Origin: Populus alba
Taxonomy: Eukaryota > Streptophyta > Magnoliopsida > Malpighiales > Salicaceae
Direction of reading: 5' to 3'
NCBI RefSeq assembly: GCF_005239225.2
Contig: NC_133292.1
Location: 4,684,985-4,748,984, forward strand
DNA length: 64,000 bases
Shown: positions 1-13,380 of the stretch, in pieces
How the letters are laid out: each line of letters begins with the position of its first letter
Position numbering within the stretch: position 1 is the stretch's first letter
Position numbers and translations under genes: made by a program
Notes under the pieces: model-generated
Told to the model about the DNA's origin: nothing
The model's database searches: none
The model's input: only the letters and a program-made list of their open reading frames with translations

Positions 1-141
1 GGCCACCATAAAGATTGATCAACCACATCAATCAGAAATTGAATGGCACAATCAAATTGTCGAGTATTGTTATGCAGTTCCAATTTCGATATGACATAAG
101 AAACAATCTCCTTTGCTGCACCTAATGAAGTTCCAAGTTCA
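1..141 (-). CDS. possible internal exon of an unidentified gene running off the window start
   Basis: On the minus strand an AG acceptor at 142-143 is followed by an open frame that continues to the window edge, giving about 46 residues that include GTSLGAAKEIVSYVISKLEL and end near DVVDQSLWW. The peptide looks helical and protein-like, but I do not recognise its family. The frame enters with one base left over from a previous exon. I could not find that earlier exon between 142 and 1356, and the neighbouring RING gene already ends at 1357, so this would be a separate downstream gene. A shorter plus-strand frame is also open here, so chance openness is possible. Confidence 0.25.
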
Positions 142-1356
142 CTGATATAGACATTTAAAGATGGAAAAAATATATATTGAAGGAAAAAGGTTAAATGAAC
201 CAGTTGGCCAAGAAATTAACATAATGTGGACAAGTAGGGATGTCTTCAGAACATAACATGACATAAATTAACATAATGAGGAAAATGCTAGAATTTGATT
301 AATTACAATTGTCACTCTATAAAATGATCATCTCTTTGAGCTGGCCACTCCGAAAAAATTTGATCTGAGTGACGAAAACCATCCAGAATTATCTTTAAAT
401 TTGATAAGAAACTATTGCAATCCTAAAGAATTTACCAAGTGCCAGATCAAAATTTCATTAGATATAAGCATCAAAACTTTCTTATGTCTTAAAATTTCAA
501 TACTAAGAGATTCTATTAATCCAAGTAAGGGATGTCACATGTCTAACTAGTGCCATTAACAAAAAAAGTTTGAATAAACAACCTATTGTAATTTTACTAT
601 CATCTTAAGAGAAGTTCAGCAGAGTGGCGATTCCCTATCAAAAGAGTTGAGGCTACAGGATTTGAGTTCAATCCAATTGCATGCGTTATCAAAAACTACC
701 TAAAACCCAAAACTTTAGACTAGGAAGAAAACCTCATCTCCAAACAAGGAGATGGTAACAGCGCTACTGTTGTTCCTCAAAAGAAGTTGGGTTCTACCAG
801 CAATCTATTGCAGGTTTGATTCCAAAAGCACAAGTTAGACACTACAGGTTTCAGTACCACAACCACTGTTAAGGAACCAATTTAGTTGAGCTCTAGACTT
901 AGTTGAGTAGAGTTATGAAGCGAGCAAATAGCACCAAGATTAACTTAATATTCTGGGATTATAAAGATTAGAGGTACAATTCAAAACATCCTAAAAAATG
1001 CTATTTCAAAAAACTAAAGGAAGCAACACATTCACAATGAACCAATAAGATCAAACGGACTTTTAACTATAAAAAAAAACTAGATAAAGCAAATGTTAAC
1101 ATAAAACTAGCCCAGTTCTAAAATGAAGATTTCAATATCGAAAACCAACAAACTTAACTGCCACTGAACTTCAGGTCCGAAAACTCTCCTAACAAGGCAG
1201 CAACCTGAATTGACAAAACTGGCATAAACCATTGGGAAATGCAGGAAATGGGCAATGGAAGGTTGAATCACCAATGTTGCCAAGTTCAAATTACCAAAGG
1301 AACAAATTCAACTGCAACAAGTCCAATGCAATTCAATTGCCAGGCACCATCATGAG
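142..1356. other. intergenic stretch and 3' untranslated region of the RING gene
   Basis: No convincing coding exon was found on either strand. The part nearest 1357 should be 3' untranslated sequence of the minus-strand RING gene. The rest is A/T-rich sequence with short random frames. Confidence 0.5.
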
Positions 1357-4300
1357 TTAATGCTTATTCCCACGTCCCTCAAAACTTGCATTCCTTGACT
1401 TGCTTTTATCTTCAAGTGAGGAATGATGACTGGGAGTTCTACAAAATAAAGCAGAAAAACAATAGTAACAGAAGTTTCTGGCAAATAAAACCTGAGAATA
1501 TATTGGTGGAACAAACTTACGATTTATGCTTCTTTGCATTCTGCTTGATGGTTACAACCATATCTAGAGCCATCTTTTGGTGCTCCCTCGTTTGTGAATG
1601 CAAGTCCAGGGCTTCAACTGTTTCGCAGTCAACTTTACAAATACGACACCATCCCATGCTTGGTTTTCTCTTTCTAGAATTATCAAAAAACTGCAAGTCG
1701 CCCTAAGAATACAAAAGTAAAAAAATATATATATATATAAATAATGAATGTAAAATGCAGTAGAACTTTATGAAGCCAATTCAATTAGGATACACATGCT
1801 CTTACCTTGCCTATCTGTATTGAAAGGTTGCAATGATGTTTTCAAAGAAATCCTTAAAAAACAAATTAACCAGATAACATTTTAACAATATAAAATTAAA
1901 GAACGAGTACTCACTGCATAGTTTCCACCAAAGCTGCTTCTAAATCCAGGCTCGCCAAGTTGATGATGATAGAAGTTCCCTGGCCCAGCCAATTCTCCCA
2001 TTCGTGCATGACCAGGGAAAGCACCAAAGTTACCTGGCTCTCCCGCCCACAAATGACTAGGCAGGTTACGAGGACCCAAATGCTCACCCCTCCGCAAATG
2101 GGCAGGCCGACCATCATGTCCCATCAAATCACCACTCAAATGCTCACCCATGTGCAAATTACCAGGACCCTCAAGCTCACCCCTGCGCAAATGGCTAGGA
2201 AAAACTGGAAACCTACTATCACGGAGAGAACTAGAAAATGTATCACCAAATCGGTGTGGATCTCTGCCATCAATATCATCTAGGCCTGGAAGGGCACCAA
2301 ATCTCCGCGTAGGCATGCCAGGGTAATCCCTAACTGGACTTCTTGGGGCCATATTATCCATATGACGGTGATCATATCCAGGAATAGGGGGGCCAAGAAA
2401 ACCAGGACGAGTTCGAGCAAAATCAGATCGGCCTGCTAGACTGTCATGATAACCTAATGATACTTCCGCATCACTGGGATGCAATGCTTTATCATGATGA
2501 TAGGGAGGAAAGAATCTTGGAGGAGCAGAGCCACCCAGTGGTTCCATGTTCAACCCTGAATCATAATTAAAACCATAGGATCCCTTGTCAAGAGGTCTTG
2601 GTGCTTCATCCACACCAAAACCACGAGGACCCCTATCAAGAGGTCTGGATGAGGGAAAGTGACTACTAGATTTTGGAACAGGTTCGGTGTCCATATGAGA
2701 GGGCCTGGGCAAATGCTTCAGATCTTCTTCAAACTCTCCTTGATGAACATTGTGATGTGCTGGACCACGTGGAAAGGGATTCAAATGCTCATCTGGTAAA
2801 GAGCTGAACCTATCTGAATTAGAGCCTTGGGCCCCATTCATTCCCACCACATTTGAGAATGTGCCTTGTCTACCATCTGGATATTTAGGCCTCTGATTTG
2901 CAAACATGGTGGCTTCATGGACATGTGAAGAAGTTCGCTCACCTTGAGATGGGGGTGTGGGTGCATGAGGATAAGCCCCTTGAGGAGGACCATAATAACT
3001 TGGCACATGTCCAGGACCCAAACGCCCATGTTGAGTTGGAGGATGCCCAGGCAATTGCATGTGATGTGGAGGTCCAAGAGGAGATGCTTGCACCAATGAA
3101 GGTCCAACAGGCCTTTGTTGAGCAGCAGAGGGCCCGTGATGAATTGGAAGAGGCTCTAGCTTTCCCTGGTCAACAGCTGAAACTGATTGAGATTGCACGT
3201 GACCATTTGGAGGAAAGCCTCCATAACTTTGAGAAGTCGGAGTTTTGTCCTTTTGCAATTTCATAATTTGTTCTTCAAGGTGAGACGGGGCAGTTTCCTG
3301 CAGAGGACCATCCTTGTGTTCTGAAACAGAGAGCTCCACCTTTTCGTGGTCAGCATTAGAAACATCATTTTGCTCACCAGCTACATCTCTATGCTCTTCT
3401 TTCACCTGCTTAATTGAAGACTCTCCATTTGCTGCTGCAAGCGATTCTGGAACATCCTTAGCTTCACCTGTGGGTTTATTTTTGTCATGCACTTGCTTCA
3501 AGTCGCTTTCAGATTTTACGGTTTTTATCTCACTTGCACCAGCTGCAAGACCAGCATCCAAATCATTTAATTCCTTTTTAATAGTATTCTGAGCAGACAA
3601 TTCACCTTCTGCACCTTTCTCAATATCAACTTGCCTTTGTCTAGAAGTAACCCCTGATTGTTGGTCAGAAGATAATTCAACTTGGTTATTTGTCTTGAGA
3701 ATATTTCCAGATTGCTGGTCTGATCCAATCTGAATCGACCTGGCCTGCATACCAGAGGCAGATTGTGGATATGACTGTGCAGATAATCCAGGCCCTACAG
3801 CAAGACTTTTAGCTTGATGGGGATGTGCACCATGCGGTAATAGAATATTTTGCTGGGGATGTGGATAGGCATGAGAAGGTTGCTGGAATGACTGGGGTAA
3901 TCCTTGGGGGCGTAGTTGAGTCTGTGGATGCAGCTGCTGCTGCACGTAAGGACCTTGCTGATGTGCTTGATTGTGAACTGCACCCCATGGTTGCCCAGAA
4001 AAAGGCTGCTGGTGCTGTGCATATTGCTGATGCATTGGTTGCGGAGTTGGCTGCATACCAGGACGTTGTTGAACAGGAAGTCCAGGTTGATGTGCATGAG
4101 AATGACTTGGCTGTTGTAGTGCAGGAGGAATGTTTGGGACTTGACCTGGTGAAGGCAGCAAACCTGGTTGCTGCAGGTTTTGAACTGCAGCATGATATTG
4201 TGGCTGAGGCCATAAAGGTGATTGTTGAGGGAACTGACTCTGCATTTGAACAGGCTGTTGTGACTGAGGCTGAGGTCCACCTTGAGAGTGTTTTAGGGCT

Positions 4301-5795
4301 CCTGTCTGCATTTGTTGGTGAATCTGGGGATGTTGATAAGAATGATGGCCTGTCACTGCATTGACTGAAGAATGCTGAGGCTGGGTCTGGAGATTAGGAT
4401 TAACAGTCTGGCTGGGCTGAGAAGCCAGGGATTGTGGAAGGGGCTGGAGTGTTTGTGGCTGAGCTTGTACATGAGGTTGAGGAACAGGATGCTTTTGAGG
4501 GTGAAGCTGAGAATTAGTCTGTGCCTGAATTTGGGGCTGTGGATGCTGTGGATGCTGTGGATGCTGCACCTGCAATTGAGGATGCTGATATTGAGGCACG
4601 TGTTGTGGAAGAGGCTGAACAGGGTGGGGTTGTGGATTGGATTGAGCCTGAGGAGGTGGATAGCCATGGGCTGGTGGATGTGCCTGCAGTTGGGTCAGAG
4701 ATTGTTGCTGAACTGTAAGGTGAGCTTGTTGCTGTGGATTCACTTGTACCTGGTTCTGAGGTTGAGCAGCAATGGGTACTTGAGGTTGAGGTTGGGTCTG
4801 CAGCTGGGGTTGGGGGACTTGAGCATGCATGCTCACCTGCGGTTGCTGGTATTGTGAAGCTGCTTGCTGTTGATATGGATAGTATTGCTGATAATGCTGT
4901 TGATATGGGTCATATCCAGGATACTGCTGGTAGTACTGCTGATATTGCTGTTGCTGTTGATACCACTGTTCTGCAGTGGGCACCGCAGCCTGTACTGCAG
5001 TCTGGGCCTGGGTTGCGTTGATTTGTTGGGTGGTATCTTTTCCAGGAGTTGAGGTCATAGAAGTTTGAGCCTGGGGAGTTGTTGTTCCTGTTTGAATGGC
5101 AGCCTGAGCCTGATCACCAGTAGTTGGTGCGCCTGTGCTTGTTGCATCTTGGGCACCCTCAGCAGGTTGCGCTTGAGGCTGCACACCCTGTCATTGAACA
5201 ATAAGAATATAAACAAATATAACAAAAGTACAGAGCAACTCCACACTTAAGTCCTAAATAAAAAAATTCTTGCACTCACCGGACAATTTTGAGCATGTTC
5301 CTGCACTTGACTATGCACAATTTGAATTCCACACCTGTTGCAAACTACAGGAGAATTACCGAAGGCACATCCCGAGCAATGAGATGTGCACTCAGACAGA
5401 GGACCCTGCCAGGGGCACCCACTCCTATGATATAAACAATGGACAGTTATCTTGCCAATGGTTTCAGCAAGTACCTTGTTCGATTCAATAAGAGGCTGCA
5501 GTAAGCAATGTAAAAAAAATACATTAGCATGTACATAACACCACTGGCCCTGCAATTAGATTCACTACCATGATAGGCAAGGAAAAACCTTGGAATCTGC
5601 TTCTGTCACAAGGTAGCCGTCATAGGGGCAGGCTCGGGTAGTGCTGACGACATATGTCAAACAGGGTTTGCAGTACAAGTGAGTGCATTGTGATTGTAAT
5701 GCTTCATTTGGGTACACAAGAAGGCGACAAACGGGACAAAAATACTCTCCAGAAAGAGATTGAATGTTAGGTATGCACTCATTATCAAATCCCAT
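1357..5795 (-). CDS. large Q/P-rich protein with RING, TRAF-type and C2H2 zinc fingers (putative E3 ubiquitin ligase)
   Basis: Five coding exons join in phase: 5795-5589, 5495-5280, 5187-1915, 1702-1521 and 1438-1357, giving about 1,319 residues. Residues 20-59 form a RING with C20, C23, C37, H39, C42, C45, C56 and D59. Aspartate as the last ligand is typical of TRAF-type RINGs. Exon 2 adds a Cys/His-rich TRAF-type zinc finger region. The single 3.3-kb exon encodes a low-complexity domain, first Gln/Pro/His-rich, then acidic, then Gly/Pro/His-rich near the end. Exon 4 carries a matrin/U1-like C2H2 finger (WCRIC, then H and H six residues apart). The predicted role is ubiquitin transfer in the nucleus, possibly with RNA binding. 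Target and pathway are unknown. The exon-1 donor (AAG followed by GTTTTT) is weak, but the next exon keeps phase. The ATG at 5795 opens the only RING frame. Confidence 0.85.
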
Positions 5796-6300
5796 TGTAA
5801 AGTATCAATCAATCTTTGCCTTTTCGACTCCCAAACAGCATCAATCTATCCAAACCTAACAATACAAGCAATACAATTTCTCATATCAAACAATCATGTT
5901 TTAAAAAAACTTAACCTAGACAATAAAAAATCGGTTTCCAATTTTTCTCAATAACCATAAAGAATTGCACCAGTGGAGTAAGAACCCACGACGTACCTGA
6001 GTCTCGCAGATTAGATAACCCTGGAAAAGGTTATTTGATAAAGAAATCAGAAATGGAAAGCATTAGGGTTTTAATTGAAAAGTGGGTGTAAATTTAAGGC
6101 AAAATCGAAGGCATAGTAAGCATAAAAGGGAAAGAGAGAGAACATAGATTCTTGAAAACAGATTGTTCCAGAAGGAGACGAACCTTACCGATTGATTGGA
6201 GTGTGAAGAAGCAGCCTTGAAAAAACAAAATATATGCCTAACAGTCTATGCATGAGCGTTCTAGTGAAAAAGAAAATAGAAAGACGAGAAGAGACCGACT
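5796..6300 (-). promoter_or_regulatory. 5' leader and promoter region of the RING gene, probably with an untranslated intron
   Basis: Two good donor sites on the minus strand sit ahead of the start codon: CAG followed by GTACGT (exon end at 5997) and CGG followed by GTAAGG (exon end at 6189). Pyrimidine-rich stretches ending in TAG lie between 5850 and 5900. An alternatively spliced 5' untranslated intron is the likely reading. The transcription start cannot be fixed from sequence. Confidence 0.4.
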
Positions 6301-7289
6301 GGCATTAGCTTAGCTGTGTTGCGTTATGTTTGTTCTTCTGCTGCGCTACACGACGTCGTTTGTGGGGTTTAACTAATATTGATTTGTTTTTTTAACACTC
6401 GTATCATTTGATATTTTCAGTATTTTATTCTTAGTTTTTTATAAATATTTTACGTTTTATAATAGATTGCTTAATTTGTGTGGTACTTAACAACACTATA
6501 TAAATATAAAATATAAAAATAAGCTAAATGAAACATTTTTAATGTATTTCAAAAAAGAACTAGAAATAACATAGACAAGTCATTAGAGATAAAAAAATAT
6601 ATATATATATCTTGATCATACTAGAATTCCTTGTTCATTTCTTTTCTTTGTGATAGAAAAATAAAAATAAATCCTTCAATTTATGATATATCAAACGATT
6701 TGGGCAACATACTAGTAAATATAGTTTTAGATTGACTATCTAACTTACATTTCATGAGTTGGATAAATAATTTTTAAAAATAAAAAAAAAAAATATAGAT
6801 TTTTTCAATGTGTTTTTTTATACTAAAGAAATCTTAATAGTAAATCAAAAACCTAGTATATATATTTAATTAAATAAATTAATAATTATATGTATTGATA
6901 AATATAAAAAAAATATTAATAATAACTAAAGACTAGAGTTAAAAATTAAAAGATAAATATATATTAAAATATTTGATCTTGCAATATGGGTCATGAATCT
7001 TGTCATGTTTAATAACTTTATTTTATAAATAAAAATATTTATTTAATCAATGATGATAAAAATAAACACATATATGAAAGTTATTAAATAAAATTTAAGG
7101 AAAAAAAATATCATGCAATATTGAAAATTATTTGTATCATGTACTTATATAAATCTCAATCTTCAACTTATATTTTTTAAATAGAAACTAATAGTTTCAT
7201 TCATACTAAATGAAGCATGATAAATTATTATTTTAATACAAAATTATAATTATTGATCTTTTCAATTATATAGAAAAAAAACAATATTT

Positions 7290-7545
7290 TCTCAAATTTG
7301 CAGGAAAGAAACATTGGATGATATTTTGTTTGTTTTTATGTTTCAAAAGCGTTTTTTTTTTAAAAAAAATTATTTTTTAAAAAAAAATCTTTGCTTGAAT
7401 TTAATATTTTTTTATGTTTTCAGATTATTTTGATGTATTGATATAAAAAATAATATTTAAAAATAATAATAATAAATTATTTTAATATATTTCTAAGTGA
7501 AAATAAATTTTAAAAGTAACCGTAACCACACTCTCAAGCACAACT
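7290..7545. repeat. copy of a short dispersed element (family A)
   Basis: Contains the family core, an inverted arrangement of TTTTGAT...ATCAAAA type here read as TTTTGATGTATTGATAT, surrounded by A/T runs. Similar cores occur near 11900, 12560, 12830, 13480, 14450 and 42290. Boundaries are approximate. Confidence 0.5.
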
Positions 7546-8357
7546 GAAATATTCATGGAGGGAGACGGTAGTACATGGTTTTTCTTATTGTTGTTTTTTA
7601 AGCAATGATGAATAGGTTAACCTAGATAACTGGTCGACTGCACATGATTAGCCAGTTTATTTTTTATTCAACATTAAAAAAAATAAAGATCATGCAAGTG
7701 TTTTTTTTTTATTAAAAAAAAAAAAGATTTTGGTAATTGATTTGACATGGTTTAATAAACCAATGTAATTTTGATAGTATGAAAAAAAAAATAAAAAAAA
7801 ATAACAAATAAAAAAATAAAAATGATTTAAATCCATCCAGGTTAGTATGCAAAATCTACGAGAAAGTAAATTGAAAGTTTAATTATCAAATAATTCAATG
7901 TCATTGGGCAAAACTAAAACAAATTGAAATAAAAAATTAAATAGAAAAAAAATATCCTAGTCAGTATGGGTTAATTAATCATGCAACCCTGGACACTAGA
8001 CTAAGATAGCCTTGTGTTAAAGAAAGCAAAGATGAATTTTAAGTAAATCAAATATTGAATAATGAAATTGAAAAAAAAAAGATTAGTAAATAACCTAAAA
8101 ATAAAGACCAAGGTCAATTTGTGTTGATACTTGAAACACGTGACCTTGGTTATTAGCTTAACAATAGCCTAATAAAAAGCAAACCCCAAAAAAATGAAGT
8201 AAAAATCTCAATTACAAAATATTAAGTGATGATACTTGAAAAAAAAAAACAATAAAAAAAGGAATCAAAACAAAGCAAGAGTAAAAAAAACAATAGAGAA
8301 AAGAAAAGGAAGGTAGGTAAAATTTAACACAAAAATAAATCAAAATAAAATTTTGAA

Positions 8358-8737
8358 TAGAGATGATAATAGGTATCAACGAGTTAAATTTATTTACACT
8401 CATACCCTATCTTTTGCCTATTAATTAAAAAATTTAGATATTTATAGAATATCAATGGGTTACGGTATTCATATGATTATCAAATCATCTAGCTATTATC
8501 TATTGTTCAATAAAAAATAATATATATATTTATATAATATATTAAAAAAATCTAGATATTCGACTAATATATCTATATAATATAAATATACATTTCATGT
8601 TAAGCTCGGGTGAGCTTCCAATTGATTTTGATAATATTCATACCATGTCCATTACCAATCAAGTAAAGTAACTATAAAAAAAATATTCACGCGTTCAGGT
8701 TGGTATTCATTTAGTTCATATTAGATTGTCATACCTA
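8358..8737. mobile_element. hAT-like non-autonomous element, first of two adjacent copies
   Basis: The left end reads TAGAGATGATAAT and the right end ATTGTCATACCTA. These are imperfect inverted repeats related to the common plant hAT terminus TAGGGATGGCAA. The interior is AT-rich and has no transposase frame. An identical 8-bp target duplication was not visible, so the insertion is old or the ends are eroded. Confidence 0.5.
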
Positions 8738-8747
8738 ATGTTCATAT

Positions 8748-9161
8748 TAAGAGATGAAATTGTTTATACCTATAGATATATATTATTCGACTAATATTTA
8801 ATATTAAATAAATAAAATTTTGATATATAAATTTGAAGTATGCTTTTTATATATATACACCCATCAAATTATTAAACTATAAAATTATAAATATTACATA
8901 TATATACGTCTTTCATGTCAATATCAAGATATGTATATATCACATTGTTTTTTTTTTTAAAAAAAAATAGATGTTCTACAAATATATTTATATAATATAA
9001 ATATACATTTTGGGTTAGGTTCGGGCGAGTTTCGAGTATGTTTTAATGATATTCATTCCCTATTAATTACTCATCGTGTAAGGTGAGCATAAAAAAACAC
9101 TTATTTATTCGAGTTGAGTTGGGACAATATTCATTAGGTTCGGATTAATTTGCCATCCCTA
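8748..9161. mobile_element. hAT-like non-autonomous element, second adjacent copy
   Basis: The left end is TAAGAGATGAAATTG and the right end TTTGCCATCCCTA, the better preserved terminus of the pair. Its interior aligns by eye with the upstream copy: shared ATAATATAAATATACATTT, then TTAGGTTCGGGCGAG against TTAAGCTCGGGTGAG. It carries no coding sequence. Confidence 0.5.
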
Positions 9162-11809
9162 ATGTCGATGGATGAAATTAAAAACAAAATTTAAATAGAA
9201 AATGATAAAAAAAAAATAACAATAAAAAAATGAGAATCAAATTTAAAATAAAATCCAATGATGAATGACAAAAAAACCCATGAAAGATAAAATATATATG
9301 AAATGAAACTTATATGTGTTTTTCCAAAAAGATGAGAGAGAAATCAGAGAGAAAAAATTCTACGCCCTACTTTATAGTCACTGTGGAAAGCGGTGTTCGA
9401 TAATTGGAAGAGCTCACATGCGTCACCCAAAGGGCTAGAGCTCCTCCTACTTTTTGGCACATGCGTTGTTATGCTGGTAACTTTTTTTTTAATTATTTTA
9501 TATATTCTAAAAGACTTGAATGCTCAAAATTCTAGTTGTTAATTATAGAAAAGCTAGTTTGAAATGATAAAATCACTCTTAGATCCAAGTTTAAAAAAAA
9601 AAAAAAAAATAGAAGGGTAATTTGTAATTATATTGTTCAAACAAAGAGAAAAAAAAACAAAAAGCTCGTTGCCCTCAAGTTATTAGTTTTTGTTTTAAAA
9701 GGTAGATTAATAATTCTACTACGTAATAAAAATACAAAGTAACCAATTTACCCCGCACAAATTAGTAATGTCAATTGAACCCATAAAAGACTATTTCCCC
9801 TTAAAATATCAACCATTTCCTTGTAATTATGGAGGGTAAAAATGTTAATGCTTTTTCTTTTTCTTTTTTTGTATTATTCTAGGTTAAAAAGTTATTGTTT
9901 TTGGGGTTTTTAAAGTGCATGATTATTTAATAACCTTGATTTATTTTTCATAGTTTTATTTGTGGAAAGCCAAGTGTTTGAATTGGACTCATCAAAGTCT
10001 GCTCCATTGAGATTTTAGGTCAAATGATCAGACTAGCAATTTGGTTGTATTTGGTCTTTTAGATTAAACTAGTTATCTTATTCACATTTCATTGTCAAGT
10101 AATTTCTTTAACAAAAAAAAAAATCAGGTTTTTCAATGTGTTTTTTTCACATAAAAAAAATCTTAATTATAAATTGAAAACCTTATACCTACATTCAATT
10201 AATAAATAGAGAATGATTTGTGTCGTGAAATACAAAAATAAAAAACAATTAATAGTAACTAAAAACTAAAGTGAAAATATCTACAAATATATGTAAATTA
10301 AGATACTCGATACTGGAACACGGTCATGAACCCGATAGTATTTAATAACTTTTTTTTATTAGAAGTAAATTTTTATTCAATCAAATGATAATATAAATAG
10401 ATACATGAAAGTGATTGAATAAAATCAAATGAGAAAAGCATTATGCAAGGTTGCACATATTAGAAAAAAATCACCTTGTGTGAAAACCATGTAAAAACTA
10501 AACAATATTTAACTAAAGACTAAATTTGAAAGTTAAAAGATAGATATGGACGTAGATATCTAATCTCGAAACATGAGTCACAGACTCGATTTTATTTAAT
10601 AAATTTGTTTATTTGAACCAATGTTTTATTTAATAAAATGATAATAAAAAAAACATACAGAGTAAAGTGATTGAATAAAAATAAAGAAAAAAAATTAAGT
10701 TGAGTTGTATAAAAAAAATGCTTTGTAATATTAGAAAAAAATTGAGATCTTATTTGTAAACTAAGTAACTACCAAATCATATTCTATTAAAAAAACATTC
10801 AATAAAAAATCTAATACAGGCTCAACATTAAATAATGAATTTGAAAGGAAATAAATGACAAAAAAAAGTCTAGCACACACAGGCTTAAAAAAACTTTGAA
10901 TGAATCTACCAAGCTCAAATCTCAATGCATATAACTATGAAAGACTATATAAGTGTTTTATGTGGGTTGGGATATACTTCATAGCCACTTCTAAAAATAT
11001 TTGGAGACAACAATTGTATTGATGGCAATGGCAAATAAAGTTTCACCAAGCAAGCCTATTGGTCTTAATTTATTTATTTAATCTGCTATATCCGATACCT
11101 TCATCCCTAACTAGCCTAAAATATTTCAAATCCTATCTAATAAGTTACCAAAATCTAATATATTTAGGATTTAGGTAGATATATTGGATAATTATTTAAT
11201 CTTTTAGTTTAAGAAATCTGATATATTCTCTCTAATCAAGATATTTGATGGCCTGATATGAAAAATCTAGGTGGTTGATAGCTAGTGGTACCTAGTAAGT
11301 TAAGGTGGTTGGTAGCTAATACCTGTAAAAGGTTTTATTTGATGGACACGATGACTCTTAAATGCTTAAATAGATAACATTGTAAAGAGAGAGAGTGTAA
11401 TGATATTTTAGAAAGATAAGTTATGAAAATATACATGCTGAAATGATTAATAATGAAGAAATTGTAAACATTGAACTTGAAAGATTTATGAGGCATTTGT
11501 AGTTTATAAATCTTATCATTTTATGAAAAGATGTTGAAAAGTCATTTCACCATTGCGATATTTTAAGTTGTATTTCACTAAAAAAAATAATACGTATTTG
11601 ATCAATATAAAATATTAAAAAATCTGCGCAAAGATCTTAAAAAAAATACCAAGAGACTCTTGTAAAGTCTTGAAAAAATTCCAAGGAAGTGTTGAGCTCG
11701 GGACACAAGCCCGAGCCCATAGAAGTTGCAGGAGTGCATGTCTAGCAAGGCGTTACCAACAAATAATTGGGTCTAGGCACAAGGAATGCTAGGCATACGC
11801 CTTTAGGTA

Positions 11810-12020
11810 GTTTTTGATATTGAGTTTCAGAAGTATTTTTGAAAAAAAATTAATTTTTTTTTTTTTTTTAAATTAATATATATTTAATGTTTTCAGATCA
11901 TTTTGATGTGTTGATATCAAAAATAATTTTTTAAAAAATAATAATAAAAATATTATTTTAATATATTTTAAAATAAAAAAAATATTTTAAAAAACAATTA
12001 ATATCACATTTTAATTAGCG
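11810..12020. repeat. copy of family A element
   Basis: The core reads TTTTGATGTGTTGATATCAA within A/T runs and ends before the GC-richer sequence at about 12019. There is no coding content. Its orientation is opposite to the 12485 copy. Confidence 0.5.
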
Positions 12021-12484
12021 GCCGGATCCAATTAATTCAGTAGTAGCTGGGCTCGTTTCACTTCACAGGCTAGAATTTTCGAGTTTGTTAAATTTAGATT
12101 TATTAATAACACTAAAAAGTGTCAGATGATCACTAAGGGCACGTACCGTGGTGTCCTTGGTGGGAATCAAGAGGACGTGTAGGTCATCTCGAGCATAGTC
12201 CTTTCAGTGGGGAATTTATCTTTTGTTGTCAGGTCTCGAGCCATGATTTTCTTGTTGGATGGTTGCAACAGTGTTATTAATATTCTATTGTACGTGATGA
12301 ATTTTGTCTTGCAGTGCAAGGCTGGTTTTGCTTCAGAATATATTATAACAAACTCGGTGCGCTGATCTTCTCAATCTAGCTGGTCCAAGTCTCAAACTAA
12401 ATTAAAATCCTGATATCATAAAGCTTTCGGAATCCTTCAAGTGTTCATGGCAGATTATTGTTTGTTGAATAGAGTGGTTGGTGT

Positions 12485-12680
12485 TGCTTTTTAAATAAAT
12501 TTTTATATTAAAATATATATTAAATATTTTTTTTTTATTTTTTAAAAATTATTTTTGATATCAGCATATCAAAATGATTTATAAACATTAAAAATATATT
12601 AATTTGAAGTAAAAAAAAATAAAATTTTTTTAATATTTTTTAAAAACACTTTGGAAACGTGAAAGTTGGTGCTTTTTTTT
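12485..12680. repeat. copy of family A element
   Basis: The core reads TTTTTGATATCAGCATATCA followed by AAATGATTT. It is flanked by a left arm of T runs and a right arm with AAAAACACTTTGGAAACGTG. Confidence 0.55.
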
Positions 12681-12721
12681 CTTCTCACAGAAACGCGGTA
12701 TGTTTTATCAGTTTTTTTTAG

Positions 12722-12935
12722 TGCGTGTTTGGATGTGTAGTTACGGTTGTTTTTCAAAGTATTTTTCATTCGGAAAAATATGTTAATAATATTTTTTTAT
12801 TTTTTTAAAAATATTTTTAAAATCAACACGTCAAAATAATTTGAAAATATAAAAAACATATTAATTTAAAGAAAAATAAAAAAAATAATTTTTTTTTAAA
12901 AAACACTTTTAAAATATAATACCAAAACAAATACC
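12722..12935. mobile_element. near-complete copy of family A element with inverted ends
   Basis: It begins GTGCGTGTTTGGATGTG and ends ATAATACCAAAACAAA, so a GTTTGG/CCAAAAC terminal inverted repeat is visible. The core is AAAATCAACACGTCAAAATA. No open frame of interest; this is a MITE-type non-autonomous DNA element. Confidence 0.6.
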
Positions 12936-13380
12936 ATTTTGAGATCAGAAGTCTCTCTCTATGCTTCCCATAATGAATAGAATTACCATGTAACGAGAAA
13001 AACAGAGTTTGGCATAGCAATGCTTTGATTCCAGATCTTGAATCATTTCAAAACCAGCGCAAGACAACGCCAGGCATCCACTGTTCATCATGCATTGAGC
13101 AAGAAACCAAAGGCCTTGATTTTATTTTATTTTTTATTCGAGAAAACCTTCTTTCTTGAAAAGTATATTTTGTGAACTTAAATAAACGAGTAAAATCTTA
13201 ACTTCATGCTCTTATAAAAGATACATGTCTTGATTTAAACTTGAAATCTACTGTATAGATTTTAAGTCCTTTGCTATTATGCAACACCCATCAAAGATCT
13301 GAAATGAAAGCATCTCGAGCGTAGCTGCCTGCTTGCCTGCCACGCTCCGGTGGACAGGATCTATCATGTTTCCATTACTA

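Noticed and set aside
3825..4364. 179-residue plus-strand frame inside the RING gene
   Set aside because: It is the antisense of the Gln-rich exon. CAG/CAA-rich sense sequence keeps the opposite strand open by composition alone.
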